This document shows, in pieces, positions 16,937-25,380 of a stretch of DNA of 64,000 bases. This DNA is from Silicimonas algicola (GTDB taxonomy: Bacteria; Pseudomonadota; Alphaproteobacteria; Rhodobacterales; Rhodobacteraceae): NCBI RefSeq assembly GCF_003148765.1, contig NZ_QGGV01000001.1, positions 304,001 to 368,000 on the forward strand. Direction: 5' to 3'. How positions within the stretch are numbered: the first letter of the stretch is position 1; each line of letters opens with the position of its first letter. The notes under the pieces were generated by a model. It was not told where the DNA came from, did no database searches, and worked only from the letters and a program-made list of their open reading frames with translations. A program made the position numbers and the translations under genes.

Positions 16937-17614
16937 ATGATGCGTCGGATACTCGTGCCGCTGGTCTTCGGCGTCGTGGGCTTCGCCATCCTCATGTCGC
17001 TGGGGTTCTGGCAGTTGCGGCGGCTGGAGTGGAAGGAAGGCCTGATCGCGGAGATCGAGGGGCGCATCGACGCGCCCGCCGTGGCCTTGCCCGAGGTGCC
17101 GGACCGGGAGGCCGACCGCTTTCTGCCGGTTCGGACCAAGGGCCGCACCACGGGCGATGAGGTCTATGTCGTCACCTCGACGCCGGAGACCGGACCGGGC
17201 TTCCGCCTGCTCTCGGCCTTCGAGACGGACGGCGGACGGCGCATCCTCGTGGACGAGGGTTTCATACGGACCTCGGAGGCAGAGATCGAGCGACCGGCCA
17301 CGTCCATGACGGTCACCGGCAACCTGCAATGGCCGGCCGAAACGGACGGGTTCACGCCCGACGCCGAAGAGGCGACCGGCATCTGGTACGCGCGGAACGT
17401 CGACGGGATCGCCGCCGCCCTCGGCACCGAGCCGGTGCTGGTGGTTGCGCGCACCGTGACGGGAGCCGACGCGCGTGCCACCCCGCTGCCCGTGACGACG
17501 ACGGGCATTTCGAACGATCATCTGGGTTATGCGGTCCAGTGGTTCGGGCTGGCCCTGGTCTGGGCGGGGATGACAGCGTTCCTTCTGTGGCGTATCCACC
17601 GCCGGACGGATTGA
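16937..17614 (+). CDS. SURF1 family cytochrome oxidase biogenesis protein
   Basis: 225 residues. SURF1 proteins bind heme a and help put it into the oxidase. An N-terminal helix (VPLVFGVVGFAILMSLGFWQ) is followed directly by the family signature LGFWQLRRLEWKEGLI (about residues 22-37), and a second helix near the C-terminus (WFGLALVWAGMTAFLLW) is preceded by NDHLGYAVQW. AGGAGG 5 nt before the first of two adjacent ATGs supports the start used. thrC follows after 9 nt. Confidence 0.92.
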   Translation: MMRRILVPLVFGVVGFAILMSLGFWQLRRLEWKEGLIAEIEGRIDAPAVALPEVPDREADRFLPVRTKGRTTGDEVYVVTSTPETGPGFRLLSAFETDGGRRILVDEGFIRTSEAEIERPATSMTVTGNLQWPAETDGFTPDAEEATGIWYARNVDGIAAALGTEPVLVVARTVTGADARATPLPVTTTGISNDHLGYAVQWFGLALVWAGMTAFLLWRIHRRTD

Positions 17615-17623
17615 GGAAGACCC

Positions 17624-19015
17624 ATGCGCTATGTCTCGACCCGGGGTCAGTCCCCGGCACTGTCCTTCGAGGACACGATGCTGACCGGCCTTGCGCCCGA
17701 CGGCGGCCTCTACGTGCCCGAGACGGTGCCCGTGCTTTCGCCCGAGACCATCGCCCGGATGCATGCGATGGACTACGAGACGCTTGCGGTCGAGGTGATG
17801 CGGCCCTTCGTCGGCGACACCTTCGACGAGGACGAGCTGTCGGACATCGTGGCGCGCGCTTACGGCGAGTTCGGCCACGCGGCGCGCGCGCCCCTGAAGC
17901 AGCTCGACCGGGGGCTGTGGCTGATGGAGCTGTTCCACGGGCCGACGCTGGCGTTCAAGGACTTCGCGATGCAGGTCATCGGCCAGATGTTCCAGTCGGT
18001 GCTGACACGTCGGGGCGAGCGGATCACGATCGTGGGGGCCACCAGTGGCGACACCGGCTCGGCCGCCATCGAGGCCTTCCGGGGTCTGGACAACGTCGGC
18101 GTCTGCATCCTTTACCCGCATGGGCGGGTGTCCGAGGTTCAGCGCCGCCAGATGACGACGCCGGACGAGGCGAACGTCCACGCCCTGGCGGTCGAGGGAA
18201 CATTCGACGATTGCCAGAGGCACCTGAAGGACATGTTCGCCGACCACGGATTCCGTGACGAGGTGCGGCTGGCGGCGGTGAACTCGATCAACTGGGCGCG
18301 GGTGCTGGCGCAGGTCGTCTACTACTGGTGGGCCGGGGCGGCGCTCGGCGATGCGACACGGAAGCTGAGTTTCTCGGTTCCCACCGGCAATTTCGGCGAT
18401 ATCTACGCGGGCTTCATCGCCAAGCGGATGGGTCTGCCGGTCGAGCGGCTGGTGATCGCCACCAACCGCAACGATATCCTGTGCAGCGCCGTGAACGAGG
18501 GCCGCTATGAAACGGGCGAGGTGCATCCGACGATCAGCCCGTCGATGGATATCCAGGTGTCGTCCAACTTCGAGCGGCTTCTGTTCGACGCGCTTGGTCG
18601 CGACGGGGCGGCCGTGGCGCGGCTGATGTCGGGACTGAAGCAGTCGGGCGGGTTCTCGTTGCCCGAGGGGGCTCTGGCAGAGATCCGGGCGCACTTCGAC
18701 GCCGACAGCGTGGGTGAGGAGGAGACCGCCGAGGAGATCGCGAACACGCTGGCCGAGAGCGGCGAGCTGGTCTGTCCGCACACGGCCGTGGGCATCGACG
18801 TGGCGCGCACGCATCTCGATCTCAGCGTGCCGATGGTGGCTCTGGCGACGGCGCATCCGGCGAAGTTTCCCGATGCGGTCGAGGCGGCCACGGGAATTCG
18901 GCCGCCCCTTCCAAACCGCATGGCCGATCTGTATGACCGACCGGAACGGATGGCGCGGGTCGGCAACGACCTGTCCGCAATCCAGTCCGCCATCAGGGAG
19001 TTGCGCGCAAAGTGA
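17624..19015 (+). CDS. thrC: Threonine synthase
   Basis: 463 residues of a PLP enzyme that converts O-phosphohomoserine to threonine. The start MRYVSTRGQSPALSFEDTML is the usual one. The PLP lysine is in HGPTLAFKDFAMQ (about residue 111), and the phosphate-binding loop GATSGDTGSAAIEAF follows at about 142-156. SVPTGNFGDIYAG is also conserved. The stop overlaps the GTG start of the M16 peptidase (GTGA). The thrC-M16-GNAT order behind the cta operon is common in Rhodobacterales. Confidence 0.96.
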   Translation: MRYVSTRGQSPALSFEDTMLTGLAPDGGLYVPETVPVLSPETIARMHAMDYETLAVEVMRPFVGDTFDEDELSDIVARAYGEFGHAARAPLKQLDRGLWLMELFHGPTLAFKDFAMQVIGQMFQSVLTRRGERITIVGATSGDTGSAAIEAFRGLDNVGVCILYPHGRVSEVQRRQMTTPDEANVHALAVEGTFDDCQRHLKDMFADHGFRDEVRLAAVNSINWARVLAQVVYYWWAGAALGDATRKLSFSVPTGNFGDIYAGFIAKRMGLPVERLVIATNRNDILCSAVNEGRYETGEVHPTISPSMDIQVSSNFERLLFDALGRDGAAVARLMSGLKQSGGFSLPEGALAEIRAHFDADSVGEEETAEEIANTLAESGELVCPHTAVGIDVARTHLDLSVPMVALATAHPAKFPDAVEAATGIRPPLPNRMADLYDRPERMARVGNDLSAIQSAIRELRAK

Positions 19016-20274
19016 CGGTCGAGCTTCATCGCCTGCCGAATGGCGTCCGCGTCGTGACGGAGTACATGCCGAGCCTCGCCTCGGCCTCCATCGGGGTCTG
19101 GGTGGCGGCGGGCGGCCGCCACGAGCGGCTGGAACAGAACGGCATCGCGCATTTCCTCGAGCACATGGCCTTCAAGGGCACGACGACGCGCAGCGCGCTT
19201 CAGATCGCCGAGGCCATCGAGGACGTGGGTGGCTATATCAACGCCTATACCTCGCGCGAGATGACGGCCTATTACGCGCGGGTGCTGGGCGAGGACACCG
19301 GGCTGGCGCTGGATGTCCTGTCCGACATCGTGCTGAACCCTCAGTTCGACCCGCGCGAGATCGAGGTGGAGCGGCACGTCATCCTTCAGGAGATCGGGCA
19401 GGCCAACGACACGCCGGATGACATCATCTTCGATTGGTTGCAGGAGACGGCGTTTCCCGATCAGCCGCTCGGCCGTCCGATCCTCGGGCCGACCGAGCGC
19501 GTCTCAGGGTTCGGTGTGGACGATCTGTCGGGGTTCGTGCGCGAGCGCTATGCGCCGGGCAACCTGATCGTCGCGGGTGCGGGCGCTGTCGACCACGACG
19601 CCATCGTGCGGCTGGCCGAGGCGCGCTTCGGTCACCTGCAGCCGGTCGCGGCGTCCTCGACCGAGCCGGGCCGTTTCGGCGGCGGCGAGCACCGGGTGAT
19701 GAAGACGCTCGAGCAGGCGCATGTGGCCATGGCCTTCGCCAGTCCCGGATACCGTCATTCGGACGTCTATGCCGCGCAGATTTTCGCCACCGCCATGGGC
19801 GGCGGCATGTCCTCGCGCCTGTTCCAGGAGGCGCGCGAGAAGCGCGGTCTGTGCTATTCCATCTTCGCGCAGACGGGCGCCTATTCGGACAGCGGACTAC
19901 TGACGATTTATGCCGGCACGTCGGGCGAGGAGTTGGGCGATCTCGTCGATCTGACCGTCGAAGAATTGCGCCGCTCGGCCGACGACCTGAGCGAAGCGGA
20001 AATCGCGCGGGCACGGGCGCAACTGAAGGCGGGGCTGCTTATGGGCCTTGAGAGCCCGTCGAGCCGTGCCGAGCGCCTGGCGCGGCAGTTGTCGATCTGG
20101 GACCGGGTGCCGAGCATAGCCGAGACGGTCGAGCGCATCGATGCGGTCACGACGGCCGCGGCCCGGCGCATGGCCGAGGAGTTGGCGACCAGCCGCCGCG
20201 CCGCTCTGGCGCTTTATGGACCCGTCGAGGGGGCGCGCGATGTCGGCGACCTGACGGAGCGCCTGGCCGCCTGA
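19012..20274 (+). CDS. M16 family zinc peptidase (processing-peptidase-like)
   Basis: 420 residues. The inverted zinc motif HFLEH is at residues 47-51, with the third ligand expected in the EVERHVILQEI stretch about 75 residues later. The second half has the inactive M16 C-domain with GGGMSSRLFQEAREKRGLCY. It resembles the mitochondrial processing peptidase beta subunit, as alphaproteobacterial members do. The cellular substrate is unknown. The start is the GTG overlapping the thrC stop, and the stop overlaps the next start (TGATG). Confidence 0.92.
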   Translation: MTVELHRLPNGVRVVTEYMPSLASASIGVWVAAGGRHERLEQNGIAHFLEHMAFKGTTTRSALQIAEAIEDVGGYINAYTSREMTAYYARVLGEDTGLALDVLSDIVLNPQFDPREIEVERHVILQEIGQANDTPDDIIFDWLQETAFPDQPLGRPILGPTERVSGFGVDDLSGFVRERYAPGNLIVAGAGAVDHDAIVRLAEARFGHLQPVAASSTEPGRFGGGEHRVMKTLEQAHVAMAFASPGYRHSDVYAAQIFATAMGGGMSSRLFQEAREKRGLCYSIFAQTGAYSDSGLLTIYAGTSGEELGDLVDLTVEELRRSADDLSEAEIARARAQLKAGLLMGLESPSSRAERLARQLSIWDRVPSIAETVERIDAVTTAAARRMAEELATSRRAALALYGPVEGARDVGDLTERLAA

Positions 20275-20855
20275 TGCTGCGCCTTCGCGGCAAGGTCCGG
20301 ATCGACACCGAGCGGATGATCCTGCGGCCACCGATGCACTCGGATTATCGCTCGTGGTCGGGGCTGAGGCGGGACAGCTCCCGCTTTCTTCAGGTCTGGG
20401 AGCCGTCGTGGTCGCCGGATCACCTGACCCGCAAGGGGTTCATCAACCGCGTCTACTGGGCCAATCGCTCGATCACACAGGGCACGGCGCTGCCGCTGTT
20501 CCTAGTGCGGCGAACGGACGGCGGCGTCCTTGGGGCGATCACGCTGGACAACATTCGTCGCGGCCCCGCGCAGGCCGGGACGGTCGGCTACTGGATCGGC
20601 GAGCCCTATGCGCGGCAGGGTTACATGCGCGAGGCGCTGACGGCGGTGGTCCATCATGCCTTCACCGTCATGGACCTGTCGCGGATCGAAAGCGCCTGCC
20701 TGCCCGAGAACACAGCCTCGCGCGGGCTGCTGGAGAGGTGCGGCTACAAGTACGAGGGCGTCGCGCAAAGCTATCTTCAGATCAACGGGCGCTGGCGCAA
20801 CCATGTGCTTTACGCGAACCTGCGCGGCGACCGGCGCGGACGGGTCGACGTCTGA
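20274..20855 (+). CDS. GNAT acetyltransferase, RimJ/RimL type
   Basis: 193 residues. The N-terminal TERMILRPPMHSDYRSW is typical of the ribosomal-protein acetyltransferase branch. Acetyl-CoA motif A is GYWIGEPYARQGYMREAL (about residues 103-120), followed by RIESACLPENTASRGLLERC (about 137-156). The last part GRWRNHVLYANL is also standard. The target may be the N-terminus of a ribosomal protein, but this is by family only. Its stop codon abuts the stop of the converging WYL gene with no gap. Confidence 0.88.
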   Translation: MLRLRGKVRIDTERMILRPPMHSDYRSWSGLRRDSSRFLQVWEPSWSPDHLTRKGFINRVYWANRSITQGTALPLFLVRRTDGGVLGAITLDNIRRGPAQAGTVGYWIGEPYARQGYMREALTAVVHHAFTVMDLSRIESACLPENTASRGLLERCGYKYEGVAQSYLQINGRWRNHVLYANLRGDRRGRVDV

Positions 20856-21560
20856 TCAGAGCGTCGTCGGCCGCTCGTGGCCAGCGGAGCACTGGCGGGC
20901 ATAGAAATCCCGCAGCGTTTGACCGCGACTGGCCCTGAAGCCGTCGAGGGCTTGGGCGATGTCGATCCGGTCGGCACGGAACATGCGGAAATCGTTGCGC
21001 AACTCGCACCAGGCGACAAGCGTCCAGACCTTGCCCCAGAACCAGAGGCCGAGCGGCCGCAGGACGCGGCGCGTCTCGGTCCCGTCCTCGGTCCGGTAGA
21101 CACAGTCGAGCCGCGTCGTTCCTTCGATGGCGCGCTGAAGCACGTCGAGCCGCGCGCGGGTGGCGTCATCGAGAACGGGCATCTGGAAGGCATAGACCTG
21201 AACCTGCTGCGCGCGGGCCCGGGCGTCTTCGGGGAGGACGGACTGGATCTTGACCAACGCCTCTTCGGCGGCCTGCGCCATCGCGGTGCCGCCCCAGGCC
21301 TGCATCAGTCGAGCGCCTGCGACGAGGGCGACGATTTCCTCGCGGGTGAACATCAGCGGCGGAAGGTCGAAGCCTTCCCGCATGACATAGCCCACGCCCG
21401 CCTCGCCTTCGACGGGAACGCCGGAGCCCACGAGGTCGGCGATGTCGCGATAGATGGTGCGCTCGCTGACCTCGAGCTTCTCGGCCAACGCGCGCGCCGT
21501 GGTCAGCCGACCGCCTCTCAGATGCTGGACGATCCGGAAGAGACGGTCGGCTCGGCGCAT
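20856..21560 (-). CDS. WYL-domain transcriptional regulator (YafY type)
   Basis: 234 residues. The N-terminal DeoR-like helix-turn-helix reads RLFRIVQHLRGGRLTTARAL then LEVSERTIYRDI (about residues 5-40). A linker with GYVMREGFDLPPLMFT leads to the WYL domain, where LRPLGLWFWGKVWTLVAWC (about residues 166-184) is the core. WYL domains sense ligands, often nucleotides. It is transcribed after a VOC protein gene with 4 nt between them, so the regulator may control that gene. A C-terminal ARQCSAGHERPTTL tail is normal for the branch. Confidence 0.88.
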   Translation of the reverse strand: MRRADRLFRIVQHLRGGRLTTARALAEKLEVSERTIYRDIADLVGSGVPVEGEAGVGYVMREGFDLPPLMFTREEIVALVAGARLMQAWGGTAMAQAAEEALVKIQSVLPEDARARAQQVQVYAFQMPVLDDATRARLDVLQRAIEGTTRLDCVYRTEDGTETRRVLRPLGLWFWGKVWTLVAWCELRNDFRMFRADRIDIAQALDGFRASRGQTLRDFYARQCSAGHERPTTL

Positions 21561-21564
21561 CGGG

Positions 21565-21942
21565 TCAGCCTTTCGAGCGCTCGAAGAGGCCGATGGAGTT
21601 GCCGTCGGGATCGAGGGCGTACTGGAACCGGCCGGGAGGGATCGAGATCGGATCGGACTTGAGCGTGCCGCCAGCCTTCCAGCAGCGTTCGGCGGCGGCC
21701 TCGAGCGTGTCGGGCACGTTGAGGTGCAAGGTCGGACCCGTCCCCGGTGCGGGCGGCGTACCGGGATAGAGGTGACCCGAGACGACTCCGGGTCCGTCCG
21801 AGAACATCGCCATCGGGTTGGGGCCGGTCTCGTCCCTGGTTATCTCGAAGCCGAAGACAGAGCCGTAGAAGGCCATCGCGCTGTCGAGGTTGCGGACCGG
21901 GATTTCGCCCCAGACGAGGGCATTGTCAGCAGTCTGTGTCAT
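21565..21942 (-). CDS. VOC family (glyoxalase/bleomycin-resistance-like) protein
   Basis: 125 residues. It has the beta-alpha-beta-beta-beta modules of the VOC fold: VWGEIPVRNLDSAMAFYGSV at the N-terminus and FQYALDPDGNSIGLFERSK at the C-terminus. The metal-binding positions are not fully conserved, so it may be a binding protein rather than an enzyme. AAAGGA lies about 9 nt upstream of the ATG. It shares an operon with the WYL regulator, as many VOC proteins do, which suggests a stress or drug response. Confidence 0.85.
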   Translation of the reverse strand: MTQTADNALVWGEIPVRNLDSAMAFYGSVFGFEITRDETGPNPMAMFSDGPGVVSGHLYPGTPPAPGTGPTLHLNVPDTLEAAAERCWKAGGTLKSDPISIPPGRFQYALDPDGNSIGLFERSKG

Positions 21943-22003
21943 GGTGAGCGTCCTTTGCTTGGTTGGTGACGCTTCATGGCACAGGGCTCCTGACAGGGTT
22001 CTG

Positions 22004-22783
22004 TCAGGATGATGACGCGGGGTCCGGCAAAAGTTCAACGCCCATGATGTCTGCTGCACGCGCCATCCAGCTAAGGCTTTCGTGCGTCGGACCCTCGGGG
22101 TCGTATTCCGCCGCCACGACACCGGAATAGCCGGTGGCGACGATATGCTCGAGAAGATCCAGCACTTGTGCGTCGGGCCGCGTGCGGCCGGGCGGGCTGG
22201 AGATCTGAACGTGGGTCGAGATGTCGCCGACCGCGTCCCAAACGGCGCGTGCATCGCCGTGGATCATCGCGGCGTGGAAGCTGTCGTACTGAAGGCCGAG
22301 GTTCGGCGCACCGATCTCGCGGACGATCTCGGCGGCGAGGTGGACGTCGTTAAGGTAGTAGGCGGGCATCGACTGGGGACAGAGCGGTTCGAGCGTCAGA
22401 TGGAGGTCGGGCGCCTCGGTCACCGCGCGGGAGAGGTTGCGGACGAGGGTGGCGCGGGCCTCGGGCGCGTCGGTCCTGCCCGACAGCACGTGCAGCTTGC
22501 CGCAGCCGGAGGCGCGGGCGTAGCTGGCGGCGGTGTCGAAGCTGCGGGCAAAGCGCGCTTCCTCGCCCGGAATGGCGGCACATCCGGTCAACTCTTCGCG
22601 GGGAGAGTTGATGAGGTCGAGCGTGAGCCCGACGTCCTCGATCGCGGCGCGCATGGCTTCGGCCTCGACCTCATAGGGTGCCAAGATCTCGACGGCACCG
22701 AAGCCCGCTTCGGCAGCCAGACGGGGACGTTCGATCAGCGGCGCTTCGGTGAAGAGCCAGGTCAGGTTGGCCGAGAGGATCAC
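22004..22783 (-). CDS. hyi: Hydroxypyruvate isomerase family TIM-barrel protein
   Basis: 259 residues of the xylose-isomerase-like TIM-barrel fold. The N-terminal ILSANLTWLFTEAPLIER and the metal-site glutamates in LHLTLEPLCPQSMPAYYL (about residues 127-144) and VVAAEYDPEG (about 220-229) fit Hyi, which interconverts hydroxypyruvate and tartronate semialdehyde. LGLQYDSFHAAMIHGD contains the conserved Asp and His. The start is GTG overlapping the stop of the DUF1285 gene (GTGA). No glyoxylate genes are nearby, so the substrate is open. Confidence 0.82.
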   Translation of the reverse strand: MILSANLTWLFTEAPLIERPRLAAEAGFGAVEILAPYEVEAEAMRAAIEDVGLTLDLINSPREELTGCAAIPGEEARFARSFDTAASYARASGCGKLHVLSGRTDAPEARATLVRNLSRAVTEAPDLHLTLEPLCPQSMPAYYLNDVHLAAEIVREIGAPNLGLQYDSFHAAMIHGDARAVWDAVGDISTHVQISSPPGRTRPDAQVLDLLEHIVATGYSGVVAAEYDPEGPTHESLSWMARAADIMGVELLPDPASSS

Positions 22784-23379
22784 GGCAGTTCGTCTGCCGG
22801 GATGATGGGAAAGAACACTCCCGAGGACCGGACGCCGAACCAGCGTTCCCCCTCGTGTTCGGCGCGTTCGCCGACCTCGACGAGGCGGTAGAAGCTCTTG
22901 CGGTCGATCAACGCCTCGAGCTTGGCCCGGATCAGGATGTAGGGCGAGGGTTCACCGGTTTCCGGGTCGCGCTCGACGCGGATGGGGTGGTCAGGCCCAG
23001 CCACGGCCTCGTCGCCCAGGTTCGTCACGAAGGTCAGCGTTTGCTCTGGCCCTTTTCCCGCGACACGGAAGTCGACCGCCACGAAGGGCGCGTCATCGAC
23101 GGTAATGCCGACCTTCTCGACCGGAGTGACGAGGACGTAGCGGTCGTCGTCCTTGCGGAGAATCGTCGAGAAGAGGCGCACGAGTTCGGGTCGGCCAATG
23201 GGCGTACCCATGTAGAACCACGTCCCGTCGCGGGCGATCCTCATGTCGAGATCGCCGCAGTCGGGGGGATCCCACAGATGGACCGGCGGCAAACCGCGCG
23301 AAGAAGCGGCACGAGCGCTTTTCGCCAGTCCTTCCGCGCTTGGCATCACGGGGTTTTGAGCGTCATCCGCTTTTGTCAT
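22780..23379 (-). CDS. DUF1285 domain-containing protein
   Basis: 199 residues. The middle segment PPVHLWDPPDCGDLDMRIA then GTWFYMGTPIGRPELVRLFS (about residues 32-71) is the signature of DUF1285, a small alpha/beta family found across proteobacteria with no known activity. No signal peptide. It starts with ATG at 23379; the ribosome site is weak and ATG at 23346 is an alternative. It is coupled to hyi by GTGA and divergent from moxR, with only 60 nt between the two starts. Confidence 0.85.
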   Translation of the reverse strand: MTKADDAQNPVMPSAEGLAKSARAASSRGLPPVHLWDPPDCGDLDMRIARDGTWFYMGTPIGRPELVRLFSTILRKDDDRYVLVTPVEKVGITVDDAPFVAVDFRVAGKGPEQTLTFVTNLGDEAVAGPDHPIRVERDPETGEPSPYILIRAKLEALIDRKSFYRLVEVGERAEHEGERWFGVRSSGVFFPIIPADELP

Positions 23380-23439
23380 TTGTGCCCGGCGAGATACTTC
23401 GGTCTACTAGCTATCATAGAACGCACGGGAGAGATTACC

Positions 23440-24443
<1,004 letters not shown>

Positions 24444-24447
<4 letters not shown>

Positions 24448-25349
24448 TCGAGACTGCCCGCCTTTCCGACCCCGACGCACCGGCCCGGCTTCGCCGCGAC
24501 GCCGAGACGCTGGCCGGTCCGCTGCCTCCCCTTCTGGCGGCGGCCGAGCACCTGGCGTCGAGCGTCATGCCGGGGCAGCACGGGCGGCGCAGGGTTGGGC
24601 AGGGCGACGAGTTCTGGCAATACCGGCCCAGCCACGCGGGCGATGAGGCACGCGCGATCGACTGGCGGCGTTCGGCCCGGTCGGACGATGCGCTTTTCGT
24701 TCGCGAGAAGGAATGGCAGGCGGCGCAGTCCGTGTCGCTCTGGCTCGACATGGGGCGGTCGATGGACTTCGCCTCGACCCGCAACCTGCCCACCAAGGCC
24801 GACGAGGCGCGGCGTCTTTCCCTGGCGCTTTGCGTGCTGCTCGTCAGGGGCGGCGAGAGGGTGGGCTTGACCAACATGGGCCTTCCGCCGCGCGCGGGTC
24901 AGTTGCAGTTGATGCGTCTGACCGATGCGCTGGCGCGGGGCGAGGACGAGGCGGATTACGCCGCTCCCGACCTGCGCGGCGCGCCGTCGCGGTCGCGCGC
25001 GGTCTTCGTCTCGGACTTCCTGGGCGACATGGAGCCCGTGACGATGGCCCTCGCCGCGGCTGCTGACAGGGGCATCGACGGTGTCCTCCTGCAGATCCTC
25101 GACCCGCAGGAGGAAGCTTTTCCCTTCGATGGGCGAACCATATTCGAAAGCGTCGGCGGAACGATGCGCCATGAAACGCTGAAGGCGGGCGACCTGCGCG
25201 ACCGCTACCTCGATCGTCTGGCCGAGCGGAAGGACCAGCTTTCGACGCTCGCTCGCCGCACAGGCTGGCAGTACGACCTGCATCGTACGGGCACGCCGGC
25301 CCCCGGTGCGCTTCTCTGGCTCTACACGGCTCTGGAGCGAGCGCATTGA
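24444..25349 (+). CDS. DUF58 domain-containing protein
   Basis: 301 residues. The core QYRPSHAGDEARAIDWRRSA (about residues 61-80) and VREKEWQAAQSVSLWLDM (about 88-105) are the DUF58 signature; the DxS-like metal site of a VWA fold may be LDMGRSMDF. DUF58 proteins accompany MoxR ATPases and are thought to be their clients. The start is GTG overlapping the moxR stop (GTGA). The next gene starts 31 nt downstream. Confidence 0.93.
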
Positions 25350-25380
25350 CCGTCGCTGACCGCCCCCGGGAGCACGGCTG

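Noticed and set aside
16733-18856. A 707-codon minus-strand frame opposite ctaE, surf1 and thrC
   Set aside because: Rich in His, Arg, Gly and Asp without domain pattern; it crosses a strong intrinsic terminator and three well-supported genes.
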